Source: an uncultured Anaerococcus sp. (GTDB lineage: Bacteria; Bacillota; Clostridia; Tissierellales; Peptoniphilaceae). From it: a stretch of 21,773 nucleotides of DNA. Below, piece after piece: positions 14,671-20,937 of this stretch (its first letter is position 1; every line of letters begins with the position of its first letter). The notes below the pieces were generated by a model, which did no database searches, had not been told where the DNA came from, and saw only the letters and a program-made list of their open reading frames with translations. Location: positions 1 to 21,773 of the forward strand of contig NZ_CALTTY010000021.1 in NCBI RefSeq assembly GCF_943912385.1. Direction: 5' to 3'. The position numbers and the translations under genes were made by a program.

Positions 14671-14700
14671 CAAAAAAGGCCTGCCGAAGCAAGCCGATTT
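14671..14700 (-). terminator. Intrinsic terminator after the lipoprotein gene
   Basis: Minus strand: GGCTTGC, loop TTCG, GCAGGCC (one G-U pair), then TTTTTT. It starts 10 nt after the stop codon at 14705 and divides the cluster into at least two transcription units, or attenuates the downstream genes. Confidence 0.8.
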
Positions 14701-14704
14701 TTTC

Positions 14705-15175
14705 TTATTTGTTTAAAGCTTCTAGAGCTTTTTCTGATCTTTCGATTATATCGTTTGATTTTTCAAGTAATTCTTCAAGGGTGGCCTTGTGTTCTTCTGT
14801 AAGAGATTCTGGTGTTTCTTCTAGAAGGATTTCTGCAGCCCTTGCTTGAACTCTGTTGTTAAAGATTGCATCTTCAAGTTTTTCTACAGCTGTAGATCCG
14901 CCTTCTGTTTCTGCTTCACTTGTAGCGTCTTCTTCTGTGCCAGTCTCTTCAGAGTCTTTATCTACTTCTGTGTCTGTATCTTTAGAATCTTTTTCTTCTT
15001 CTGACTCTGACACTTCCTCATCGCTAGCTGTTTCATTTTCACCAGCTGCCTGGTCGGTTGACTCTTCTACTTGGCTTTCTTTTGCATCTTTTGGTTCATT
15101 GTTTAGGTCATCACAACCTGTAAGTGTTGCTGCGATTAATAATGCAGCTATGATTTTTTTATTAGTTATTTTCAT
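14705..15175 (-). CDS. Lipoprotein displaying the shared helical module
   Basis: A 156-residue predicted lipoprotein. The lipobox LTGC places the lipidated cysteine at position 21. Residues about 30-94 form a low-complexity Glu/Asp/Ser/Thr linker. The C-terminal 58 residues are the shared module in a diverged form (KLEDAIFNNRVQARAAE, ILLEETPESLTEEHKATL, IIERSEKALEAL), with a one-residue insertion after the central Pro segment. So the protein is a membrane anchor, a flexible acidic spacer and the module. The ATG at 15175 overlaps the end of the 907-residue gene by 14 nt and has GGAGAGG upstream; translation is probably coupled. Confidence 0.87.
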   Translation of the reverse strand: MKITNKKIIAALLIAATLTGCDDLNNEPKDAKESQVEESTDQAAGENETASDEEVSESEEEKDSKDTDTEVDKDSEETGTEEDATSEAETEGGSTAVEKLEDAIFNNRVQARAAEILLEETPESLTEEHKATLEELLEKSNDIIERSEKALEALNK

Positions 15176-17882
15176 TTTCCTCTCCTTTTTTTCTCATGAA
15201 TATTAATATTATAGCAGCCACAGCAAGTACTGCCGCAACTTTAGCTATTCCATTTATACCCGTTTTTACACTAGAACCTGGGTTTGTTATAGTAGAAACA
15301 GGCCTTGTCGTAGTAGTCTCTCCACCTTGTGGGGTGAGGGTTGTACTTGTAGCTGTTTTTGGCTTGTTGATTAAATCTTCTAGTTCTTTTTCCACCTTTA
15401 AAGCATCGTCCATTGTAGCCTCAGATTTTTGTAGGGCATTTATTTTTTCAGCTATAGCCTCCCTATCTTCTACTTTCGCTATTTTAGCCTGATCTTTCTT
15501 AAACCTTGCTGCAAGCTCATCTCTAAGCTCACTAAACTTATCACCATCAAGGTTATTTTTAGCATTTAATAGCTTTTTATAAGCTGCCCTAACTTCTTCT
15601 TCACTAGATTTTGTGTTTTCTAATAATTCCTTAGCCTCTTTAAAAGCCAAGTCATAGGCATCTCTTAAGGACTTTTGTGCTTTTTGATATTTAAATCCGC
15701 TTTCTCTTAAATTCTTATCTTGATCTATTAACTCTGTTAAATCTTCAAGAAGTTTATCCCTGATTTCATTTGGATTTTTATCTTTTTCTATCTTTTCTTT
15801 AATCTTTTTTATAGCTGAATCGTTTAAGGCTTCTTCAAAGGCGGCTAAGATTTTTTCATCATCTTCTTCTCCGTCTGTGTACATTTTAAGGGCATCTGTA
15901 AGCCTTTGTTTTGAAGTTTGGCCTAGATCCTTGTAGTCTTCATGAGCCTCTATTGCCTTTAACAGATAATAGTAATAGTTATTCTTATATTTTGTTTCGC
16001 TAATACCAGCTTCCATAAAGTCCTTGGCATGAGTCATTGCATCTAATACTTCTTCCACAAGGCTGGTATCAGGATTTTCTTGACTTTTAAGATTTTCAGC
16101 TAAAGTTAAAAGTTTTTTATAGTTTTCTGATGCTTTGTTTTGCCATTTATCACTGCTTACTGCTGATTTTTGGTAGGCTTCTGTGTTTATAAAATACTTA
16201 GCCTCATCAATTATATCAGCTAATTTTCTTTTATCACTTGATAGGTCTCTCTTTATCTCATCCTTAGAGTTAAGTAATTTTTTATAAAGGATATCAAGTT
16301 CGTTGGCATCAGCTTCATCCTTTTCATTTTCTTCCTTGGCCTTTTCTAGAAGCTTGTCATAATTTTCTCTTGCTTCTTCCTTGGCCCCTTTGAAGTCTTC
16401 ACTTTTTCTAAATTCTTCATCCTCATCTATTACTTGTTTAAGTCTGCCATGGAGGAAGCCGGCTAAATCTTCTATAGCTTTATTTAAGACACCATAAGCC
16501 TCGCTTAGGTCTTCTAGACTGGCATCTTCTTTTTTTACCAGGTCAGATGCCTTAGCCCTTGCTTCTTCGTAGGCTTTCCTAGCATCTTTTTTATCATCGC
16601 CGTAGATATTTTTGATATCTATATATGAAGTATCGTTAAGCTTCTTGTTAACAGCATCTTTGGCTGCTTTGGTGTCTTTAAAGCTATCATCTTTACTTTC
16701 TTCAGATTTTCTAGTCTCTTCTCTTAATCCTTTAAGCTCTGTTTCAACCTTTTGATATTCTTCCAAATTCCTAACTAGGCCATTTGCATGGTCTGTTTGT
16801 AGGGCCAAGGCTCTTCCATGAAGATTGTTATATTTTTTATTTAATCTATTATCACTAATCTTTGTCCTGTTAAGATTTTCTATAAGACTTCCGATGTTTT
16901 TTAGGGTCTTTATAATTTTATCGCTATCACTAGATGGGTCTTTTTTATCAGAAGAAAGCTCTTCATCTTTATATTTTACTGCCTTAAGATCTAGTTTTTC
17001 CCCTTCGATATCTAGCCTTGTCTCTGCTATTTTAGTCAGTGGTAGTAAAATTTTATCATAGTTTTCTTCACTGATTTCAATATTGCCTAGGTCTTCAAAG
17101 GCTTCTATTGCATCAGTATATCTTTTTTTAGAGTCTTCTTCTGCTGTTTTGAATTTTTCTGACCCCATAAAATCTCTATGGCCATTAACTAAAATCTTAA
17201 TGTCTGCTTCAAGGTTTTCAACCTTTTTACTATCTTCGCTTGCTTTACTTTCTTCTTTGCCATTTGTTTCTGACTTAAGATTTTCAAGGTCTTCTTTACT
17301 TATCTCGTCATAAACATTCTCATCTTCGAAACTGTCTTTCGCTTGGTCAAAAAGTTCAGCAAGTTTAACAGTGTTACCTGTTAGGGTGTCTCCGTCGACT
17401 TTGTTTTTTAAATTTTCACTACTAACTTCTATTTGCTTAGAAAGATTCTTGTATTGGTCGCTATCTTTTTTACCCTCGTTATTGGCTAAAAGTTTCTCAC
17501 CCTTAATTATATTGTTTTTAAGGTTTTTAATATTTTCTTCTTTTGAATTTACAAGGTCCTTGTTAGCCTTTTCTATTTCAAGAATGTGGGCCTTTAGGTC
17601 TTCTTTTTTAAGCTCATCCTCTGATATATATTCTCTTGCATTATTCATCGCATTATCAAGCTTCTTACGACTATCGCTACTTGCAAGGCGGTATTCATCA
17701 GATTTTTTTGTTTGTTCGTAATAGTATAGGTAACCTTCTAAACGGTTTTTTTCATTTTTATATTCAATATTATTATCTTGGCTTGCTTGCTCTGTAGCAT
17801 GGGATAAGGTCACTCCTGACCCAGAAATTGGGCTTAGGATAAGTCCCAAGCTTAAGAGGCTTGCAATTATTTTTCTATTCAT
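15162..17882 (-). CDS. Large anchored FIVAR-like helical-repeat surface protein
   Basis: About 906 residues. A signal peptide (to about SHATE) is followed by eight or nine diverged FIVAR-like three-helix units through nearly the whole length, rich in Lys, Glu and Asp with recurring DARKAYEEA- or SLRDAYDLA-like helices. A Thr-rich linker (TTTLTPQGGETTTTRPVSTI) leads to a C-terminal VKTGI, hydrophobic segment and MRKKGEENENN tail. This is an anchor signal of the same KTGI kind as in the protein at 339-1673. Two adjacent ATGs exist (17885 and 17882); AAGGAG is 3 nt from the first and 6 nt from the second, so the second is preferred. It has its own strong promoter. No shared C-terminal module is present. 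Likely a long surface stalk or adhesin; ligand unknown. Confidence 0.85.
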   Translation of the reverse strand: MNRKIIASLLSLGLILSPISGSGVTLSHATEQASQDNNIEYKNEKNRLEGYLYYYEQTKKSDEYRLASSDSRKKLDNAMNNAREYISEDELKKEDLKAHILEIEKANKDLVNSKEENIKNLKNNIIKGEKLLANNEGKKDSDQYKNLSKQIEVSSENLKNKVDGDTLTGNTVKLAELFDQAKDSFEDENVYDEISKEDLENLKSETNGKEESKASEDSKKVENLEADIKILVNGHRDFMGSEKFKTAEEDSKKRYTDAIEAFEDLGNIEISEENYDKILLPLTKIAETRLDIEGEKLDLKAVKYKDEELSSDKKDPSSDSDKIIKTLKNIGSLIENLNRTKISDNRLNKKYNNLHGRALALQTDHANGLVRNLEEYQKVETELKGLREETRKSEESKDDSFKDTKAAKDAVNKKLNDTSYIDIKNIYGDDKKDARKAYEEARAKASDLVKKEDASLEDLSEAYGVLNKAIEDLAGFLHGRLKQVIDEDEEFRKSEDFKGAKEEARENYDKLLEKAKEENEKDEADANELDILYKKLLNSKDEIKRDLSSDKRKLADIIDEAKYFINTEAYQKSAVSSDKWQNKASENYKKLLTLAENLKSQENPDTSLVEEVLDAMTHAKDFMEAGISETKYKNNYYYYLLKAIEAHEDYKDLGQTSKQRLTDALKMYTDGEEDDEKILAAFEEALNDSAIKKIKEKIEKDKNPNEIRDKLLEDLTELIDQDKNLRESGFKYQKAQKSLRDAYDLAFKEAKELLENTKSSEEEVRAAYKKLLNAKNNLDGDKFSELRDELAARFKKDQAKIAKVEDREAIAEKINALQKSEATMDDALKVEKELEDLINKPKTATSTTLTPQGGETTTTRPVSTITNPGSSVKTGINGIAKVAAVLAVAAIILIFMRKKGEENENN

Positions 17883-17916
17883 CATCTTCTCCTTATAGGC
17901 ATAAGCCTTAAGAATA

Positions 17917-17945
17917 ATTATAAGCTATCTGGGTTATTTTGTCAA
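17917..17945 (-). promoter_or_regulatory. Consensus promoter of the 906-residue gene
   Basis: Minus strand: TTGACA (17940-17945), exactly 17 bp, TATAAT (17917-17922). Both hexamers are perfect. The leader is about 25-30 nt. It shows that the large stalk protein and the overlapping lipoprotein can be expressed independently of the 264-residue gene upstream. Confidence 0.85.
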
Positions 17946-17966
17946 CAAATACCTAGATTTCAATAC

Positions 17967-18761
17967 TTATAGACTTTCTTTATACTTAGCTAAGGCTTTT
18001 TTGGACCTAATTATCAAAGCCTCCTGGTCCTTTACCATCTTTTCAAGCTTGTCCCTGACTGGTGCTATGGTTTTTGGAGAATTTTCAAAGAGGAAGTTAC
18101 ATGTTTTTACAGCAAGTTCTGACTCAGCTATGGATTCTTCGAGTCTTTTAATTACATCTTGATTTTTCTCAATCCTATAAGCCTTCCTCTGGGTTTTGGC
18201 TCTTTCAATCTCTTTTTCTTTTTTATCTAATTCTTTGCTTAAAGTGCTCGATGCCCTAGTAAGCTCAGGTAAGATTTCATTTGCTGCTATAGCATTTACA
18301 TAGGATACAAGGAGCTTATCATAGCTTGACTCGTCCATGCCATCTTTTAAGACAAAGTAGTTTTTAAGGTAGGTATAAAGATCATTGGCATTTTTAGGAC
18401 GGATCTTATAGCCATTTACATCTGCCCCATTTTTAAAATATACGCCTAGCATAGGCTGTTCTAACGATGGATTAGTATTTACAACATACTTATCAAGTTC
18501 ATTGCCTAGTTCAAATAAATCCTTATGGATAGAATCCCCATCAGAGATAAGTCTACCATCCTTGTCGAAATAAGTGCCAAAAGATTTTCTAATACTTTTA
18601 AAGCTATTATTTAAGGCACCATACTCAGTTTCAAGTCTGTCAATTTCTTCATTTAAGTTAGAAATTTTAAGATCAATATCAGTCTCACTAGCCATAGCTA
18701 AGCTAGGTAGGGCAAAAGCCATGCTCAATGAGAGAGCCAATATTTTAAATTTCTTATTCAT
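17967..18761 (-). CDS. Secreted protein with C-terminal shared helical module
   Basis: A 264-residue exported protein. The signal peptide ends near LAMASE (residue 25). A coiled-coil stretch (about 28-60) leads to a central region I do not recognise, containing FGTYFDKDGRLISDGDSIHK and LGVYFKNGADVNGYKI. A Lys/Glu coiled coil (175-200) leads into the shared module at 203-260 (RLEESIAESELAVKT, FLFENSPKTIAPVRDKL, ALIIRSKKALAKY). There is no anchor. The ATG at 18761 has AAGGA 6-7 nt upstream. It is the first gene of the cluster, followed after 81 nt by the promoter-bearing 906-residue gene. It carries the most divergent N-terminal part among the carriers. Function unknown. Confidence 0.82.
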   Translation of the reverse strand: MNKKFKILALSLSMAFALPSLAMASETDIDLKISNLNEEIDRLETEYGALNNSFKSIRKSFGTYFDKDGRLISDGDSIHKDLFELGNELDKYVVNTNPSLEQPMLGVYFKNGADVNGYKIRPKNANDLYTYLKNYFVLKDGMDESSYDKLLVSYVNAIAANEILPELTRASSTLSKELDKKEKEIERAKTQRKAYRIEKNQDVIKRLEESIAESELAVKTCNFLFENSPKTIAPVRDKLEKMVKDQEALIIRSKKALAKYKESL

Positions 18762-18810
18762 AGCAAATCCTTTCTACTATATTATCTAATAATAAACACT
18801 TCTTACATAT

Positions 18811-18816
18811 ATTATA
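18811..18816 (-). promoter_or_regulatory. Possible -10 of the 264-residue gene
   Basis: A perfect TATAAT on the minus strand, about 50 nt before the ATG. No acceptable -35 hexamer stands at 16-18 bp, so the promoter is uncertain. Confidence 0.4.
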
Positions 18817-18899
18817 CCCATAAAAAGACTTAAGCTTATATATTTTATAAATTTATCTAAGTAAAATATTAAATAACGAAGGATGAAATTTCTACATCC

Positions 18900-18940
18900 C
18901 GACTAAGTAAGGAGATAGTGAACTATGGAAGGCCTTATGC
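18900..18940 (+). repeat. 41-bp direct repeat, copy 1
   Basis: Begins CGACTAAGTAAGGAGATAGT and continues to ACTATGGAAGGCCTTATGC. It matches copy 2 at 19252-19292 at most positions. Part of a gene-free repeat region (18840-20070). Confidence 0.65.
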
Positions 18941-18990
18941 TTAATTTAGACTTACCCTAGTGAGAGCTAGCAAGCTTAAGGTGAAATACC

Positions 18991-19042
18991 TACCCCACAC
19001 ATCTCGACTAAGCGAACGAAGTGAGCGCATGGAGGGATCTCT
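18991..19042 (-). repeat. GAGATCCCTCC-type repeat, inverted copy
   Basis: Read on the minus strand: AGAGATCCCTCCATGCGCTC, a CACTTCGTTCGCTTAG segment and TCGAGATGTGTGGGGT. It faces a direct-orientation copy at 19126-19158 across an AT-rich 83-bp stretch, giving a small inverted-repeat unit. Related to the island at 2711-2885. Confidence 0.6.
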
Positions 19043-19125
19043 ATAATATTATCCTTATAGTATTCTTCAATTTTTTATAAGTATTTTTAAAAATATTTAA
19101 TATTCACTTCTTTAAATAAAACAGT

Positions 19126-19158
19126 GAGGTCCCTCCACTACGGTCGGGACGTGGGGCA
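19126..19158 (+). repeat. GAGGTCCCTCC-type repeat, direct copy
   Basis: GAGGTCCCTCCACTACGGTC followed by GGGACGTGGGGCA. It differs from the start of the 2713 repeat at only a few positions. Confidence 0.65.
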
Positions 19159-19251
19159 TTGAATTATTAATTTTTTCTAAAATCATCTATACTTCTTACC
19201 ATTAGATAATATCCTAATTGGAGAAGATCTTTGGTCTCATATATAAAATCA

Positions 19252-19292
19252 CGACTAAGTGAAGCGATAGTTAACTATGGAAAGTCTTATGC
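19252..19292 (+). repeat. 41-bp direct repeat, copy 2
   Basis: Begins CGACTAAGTGAAGCGATAGT and continues to ACTATGGAAAGTCTTATGC. The final AAAGTCTTATGC also ends several hairpins of the 19432-19630 array, so the families are related. Confidence 0.65.
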
Positions 19293-19366
19293 AAAGCTAC
19301 TTGGGACTTTTAAGGTTAAAAATCAGTGCGGTAGCACGAAAGTCTTCGTAAAAGTGATTTTCGGTC

Positions 19367-19429
19367 GCCTCATAACCGGTTATAAGTACAAAAAAAGAAC
19401 TTCGACGTGGAAGTACTTGGTGGGGCTTT
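19367..19429 (-). pseudogene. Decayed tRNA-Met 3' end with terminator, copy 3
   Basis: A plus-strand GCCTCATAACCGGT segment (19367-19380), then a diverged terminator (AAGAACTT/AAGTACTT, 19395-19418, with the A-run) and the acceptor end TGGTGGGGCTTT (19418-19429). This repeats the order seen around the intact tRNA at 20049-20176, but the T-arm and the rest of the tRNA are gone. Confidence 0.6.
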
Positions 19430-19431
19430 AT

Positions 19432-19630
19432 AGACTTGTCCTTGCGAATTGTAGAATGAGCAATGGAAAGTCTTATGCAGAGCTATAGACATATCCTAAC
19501 GAGCAAAGCGAGTTACAGAATGTCTAAGCGATGCGATAGACTTGTCCTAACGAGCAAGGCGAGTTATGGAAAGTCTTATGCATAAAGCTTAGTCTTGTCC
19601 TAGCAAGCGATAGCGAGCTATGGAAAAACT
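19432..19630. repeat. Array of four covarying 39-42-nt hairpins
   Basis: Hairpins at 19432-19473, 19487-19525, 19538-19576 and 19591-19630 share the plan AGACTT-n-TCC-stem-loop-stem-GGA-AAGTCT. Stem bases change in pairs: AGACTT/AAGTCT becomes AGACAT/ATGTCT in copy 2; the inner TAAC/GTTA becomes TTGC/GCAA in copy 1 and TAGC/GCTA in copy 4. The pattern indicates selection or copying of a structure rather than of a sequence. No protein is encoded; the apparent 85-codon frame over 19231-19488 is made of repeats. Confidence 0.7.
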
Positions 19631-19638
19631 TCTGATGT

Positions 19639-19690
19639 CAGGGACTCGAACCCTGGACCTCTTTAAGAACCCTTGATTTGGGCCCTTAAA
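19639..19690 (-). pseudogene. Decayed tRNA-Met T-arm with a TTGATTT hairpin, copy 4
   Basis: The T-arm CAGGGACTCGAACCCTGG and junction ACCT of the tRNA-Met at 20100 recur here (19640-19660). The anticodon half is replaced by a 29-nt hairpin (19662-19690; TTTAAG, CCC, loop TTGATTT, GGG, CTTAAA). The acceptor end is degraded. Confidence 0.6.
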
Positions 19691-19708
19691 GGCTAGAACG
19701 GAGTGCAC

Positions 19709-19737
19709 TTAAACATCCATTGATTTTGGATTTTTAA
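19709..19737. repeat. 29-nt hairpin with TTGATTT loop
   Basis: TTAAA, bulge, ATCCA, loop TTGATTT, TGGAT, bulge, TTTAA. It has the same length and identical 7-nt loop as the hairpin at 19662-19690 but a different paired stem. A third TTGATTT loop closed by CAC/GTG is at 19937-19949. Confidence 0.6.
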
Positions 19738-19842
19738 GGAGAATAATAAGTGCGAGAGTACGAAGAGATTACGTAGTAATCGGTTTTCTCTAGCACGGAA
19801 GAGCTTGCTAAGCAAGCGGGTTCTAGCTCGGTTCGAGCAGGA

Positions 19843-19981
19843 GGCTCATAACCGGTATGTAGGTACAAAAAAAGCACTTCTTACTTAAAATGCTTGGTGG
19901 GGCTTCAGGGACTCGAACCCTGGACCTGGTAAACACCACTTGATTTGTGCGCTCTTAGCCGCTCGGGCAAATCTTTACCCC
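19843..19981 (-). pseudogene. Decayed tRNA-Met with terminator, copy 2
   Basis: GGCTCATAACCGGT on the plus strand (19843-19856), an intact terminator (19866-19895), then CCA, acceptor and T-arm identical to the tRNA-Met over about 32 bases (to 19927). The D-arm and anticodon half (19928-19981) is unrelated. It has a type II-like GCCCGAGCGGCTAAG segment, but the anticodon loop lacks U33 and the acceptor pairs over only four bases. It is not expected to make a working tRNA. It lies 205 bp from the functional copy. Confidence 0.65.
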
Positions 19982-20048
19982 GAAGACTAGCGCGAGAGCG
20001 CGGATAAGCTTGCGTAAGCAAGCGGGTCTTCGTCTGGTTTGAGACGGA

Positions 20049-20062
20049 GGCTCATAACCGGT
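20049..20062 (+). repeat. Sense copy of the tRNA-Met anticodon arm
   Basis: GGCTCATAACCGGT on the plus strand is the exact reverse complement of the anticodon-arm bases at 20133-20146, so a 14-bp perfect inverted repeat brackets the terminator and the T-arm of the tRNA gene. Confidence 0.75.
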
Positions 20063-20070
20063 TGTAAGTA

Positions 20071-20100
20071 CAAAAAAAGCACTTCGTACTTGAAATGCTT
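20071..20100 (-). terminator. Intrinsic terminator of the tRNA array
   Basis: Minus strand: AAGCATTT, loop CAAGTACG, AAGTGCTT (one G-U pair), then TTTTTTTG. The stem starts at the terminal A of the tRNA-Met CCA end. Confidence 0.85.
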
Positions 20101-20176
20101 GGTGGGGCTTCAGGGACTCGAACCCTGGACCTACCGGTTATGAGCCGGGCGCTCTAACCGACTGAGCTAAAGCCCC
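20100..20176 (-). tRNA. tRNA-Met (CAT)
   Basis: A 77-nt cloverleaf with 7-bp acceptor (GGGGCTT/AAGCCCC), anticodon arm CCGGCTCATAACCGG and encoded CCA. The last gene of the array. The anticodon CAT could also mark tRNA-Ile2 (lysidine-modified); the overall sequence fits an elongator type and not initiator tRNA. Confidence 0.9.
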
Positions 20177-20190
20177 ATATAACTGGTAAT

Positions 20191-20210
20191 TATATTATAT
20201 TATATTATAT
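20191..20210. repeat. Pentamer microsatellite
   Basis: Four tandem TATAT units between the tRNA-Met and tRNA-Ile genes; simple AT repeat. Confidence 0.6.
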
Positions 20211-20249
20211 AAAATAAATTAAGCCTAAAAGGCTTGTAAAGTGAGATTA

Positions 20250-20326
<77 letters not shown>

Positions 20327-20445
20327 TAATTAATTATATGATTTTACTTTTTATTCAACTCGCCAGACTTAGCTCTATCATCTCGCTGGGCAGGCATTCT
20401 CAATGAACCGGGTGCTGCCCTCAAAGAGCCGGACGGGCTTGTTTT
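20327..20445. other. tRNA spacer with GC-rich hairpin
   Basis: The only GC-rich spacer in the array. GGGCA/TGCCC with an added GCA/TGC and an inner CATT/AATG forms a stem-loop around 20388-20420. It is followed by GCCGGACGGGC near 20429-20438. No gene was recognised. It may be an RNA processing or termination signal between tRNA-Trp and tRNA-Ile. Confidence 0.4.
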
Positions 20446-20521
20446 TGGCAGGGGAGACAGGATTTGAACCCGCGACATCCGGTTTTGGAGACCGACGTTC
20501 TGCCAGCTGAACTACTCCCCT
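20446..20521 (-). tRNA. tRNA-Trp (CCA)
   Basis: A 76-nt cloverleaf beginning AGGGGAGTAGTTCAGCTGG; anticodon CCA in GTCTCCAAAAC; discriminator G and encoded CCA. Confidence 0.95.
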
Positions 20522-20561
20522 ACATCCATCACCGTTTATATTACAAAGTTTTTAATATAGT

Positions 20562-20637
20562 TGGTGCCCAGAGGCGGAATCGAACCACCGACACGGGGAT
20601 TTTCAGTCCCCTGCTCTACCGACTGAGCTATCTGGGC
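20562..20637 (-). tRNA. tRNA-Phe (GAA)
   Basis: A 76-nt cloverleaf beginning GCCCAGATAGCTCAGTCGG; anticodon GAA in GACTGAAAATC; encoded CCA. Confidence 0.95.
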
Positions 20638-20642
20638 ATATT

Positions 20643-20736
20643 TGGCGGAGAAGGAGGGATTTGAACCCTCGCATCCCTTAATCAGGGATCTACTCCCTTA
20701 GCAGGGGAGCCTCTTTAGCCACTTGAGTACTTCTCC
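20643..20736 (-). tRNA. tRNA-Ser (GCT)
   Basis: A 94-nt type II tRNA with long variable arm; begins GGAGAAGTACTCAAGTGGC; anticodon GCT in CCTGCTAAGG; discriminator G and encoded CCA. Only 5 nt separate it from tRNA-Phe. Confidence 0.95.
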
Positions 20737-20825
20737 ATTATATTAGAGATTTGATTAAATACTATTTCATCAACAAATATCGCTAATAATTAAGGGTAAG
20801 TTCCTTAAAACTAGCTTATTTTATT

Positions 20826-20915
20826 TGGCGGAGAGGAAGGGATTCGAACCCTTGTGAGCCAAAGACTCTAACGGTTTTCAAGACCGCCCCGTTATGACCG
20901 CTTCGGTACCTCTCC
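20826..20915 (-). tRNA. tRNA-Ser (TGA)
   Basis: A 90-nt type II tRNA; begins GGAGAGGTACCGAAGCGG; anticodon TGA in GTCTTGAAAAC; discriminator G and encoded CCA. Confidence 0.95.
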
Positions 20916-20937
20916 TTATTATGTAATAAAAGTATTC

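Noticed and set aside
19231..19488. An 85-codon plus-strand frame in the repeat region
   Set aside because: It is assembled from the 41-bp repeat, a tRNA terminator remnant and a hairpin repeat, and has no ribosome binding site.
19432..19630. CRISPR array
   Set aside because: The repeated units are imperfect hairpins with changing stems, spacing is irregular and no cas gene is present.
19843..19895. T-box riboswitch suggested by the anticodon-like segment followed by a terminator
   Set aside because: The conserved T-box TGGNACC sequence is missing, the terminator reads on the opposite strand, and no downstream gene exists on the plus strand.
19895..19981. A second functional tRNA with a type II D-arm
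   Set aside because: The 3' half is perfect, but the anticodon loop AAATCAA lacks U33, the acceptor pairs over only four bases, and the 5' half folds on itself (GATTTG/CAAATC).
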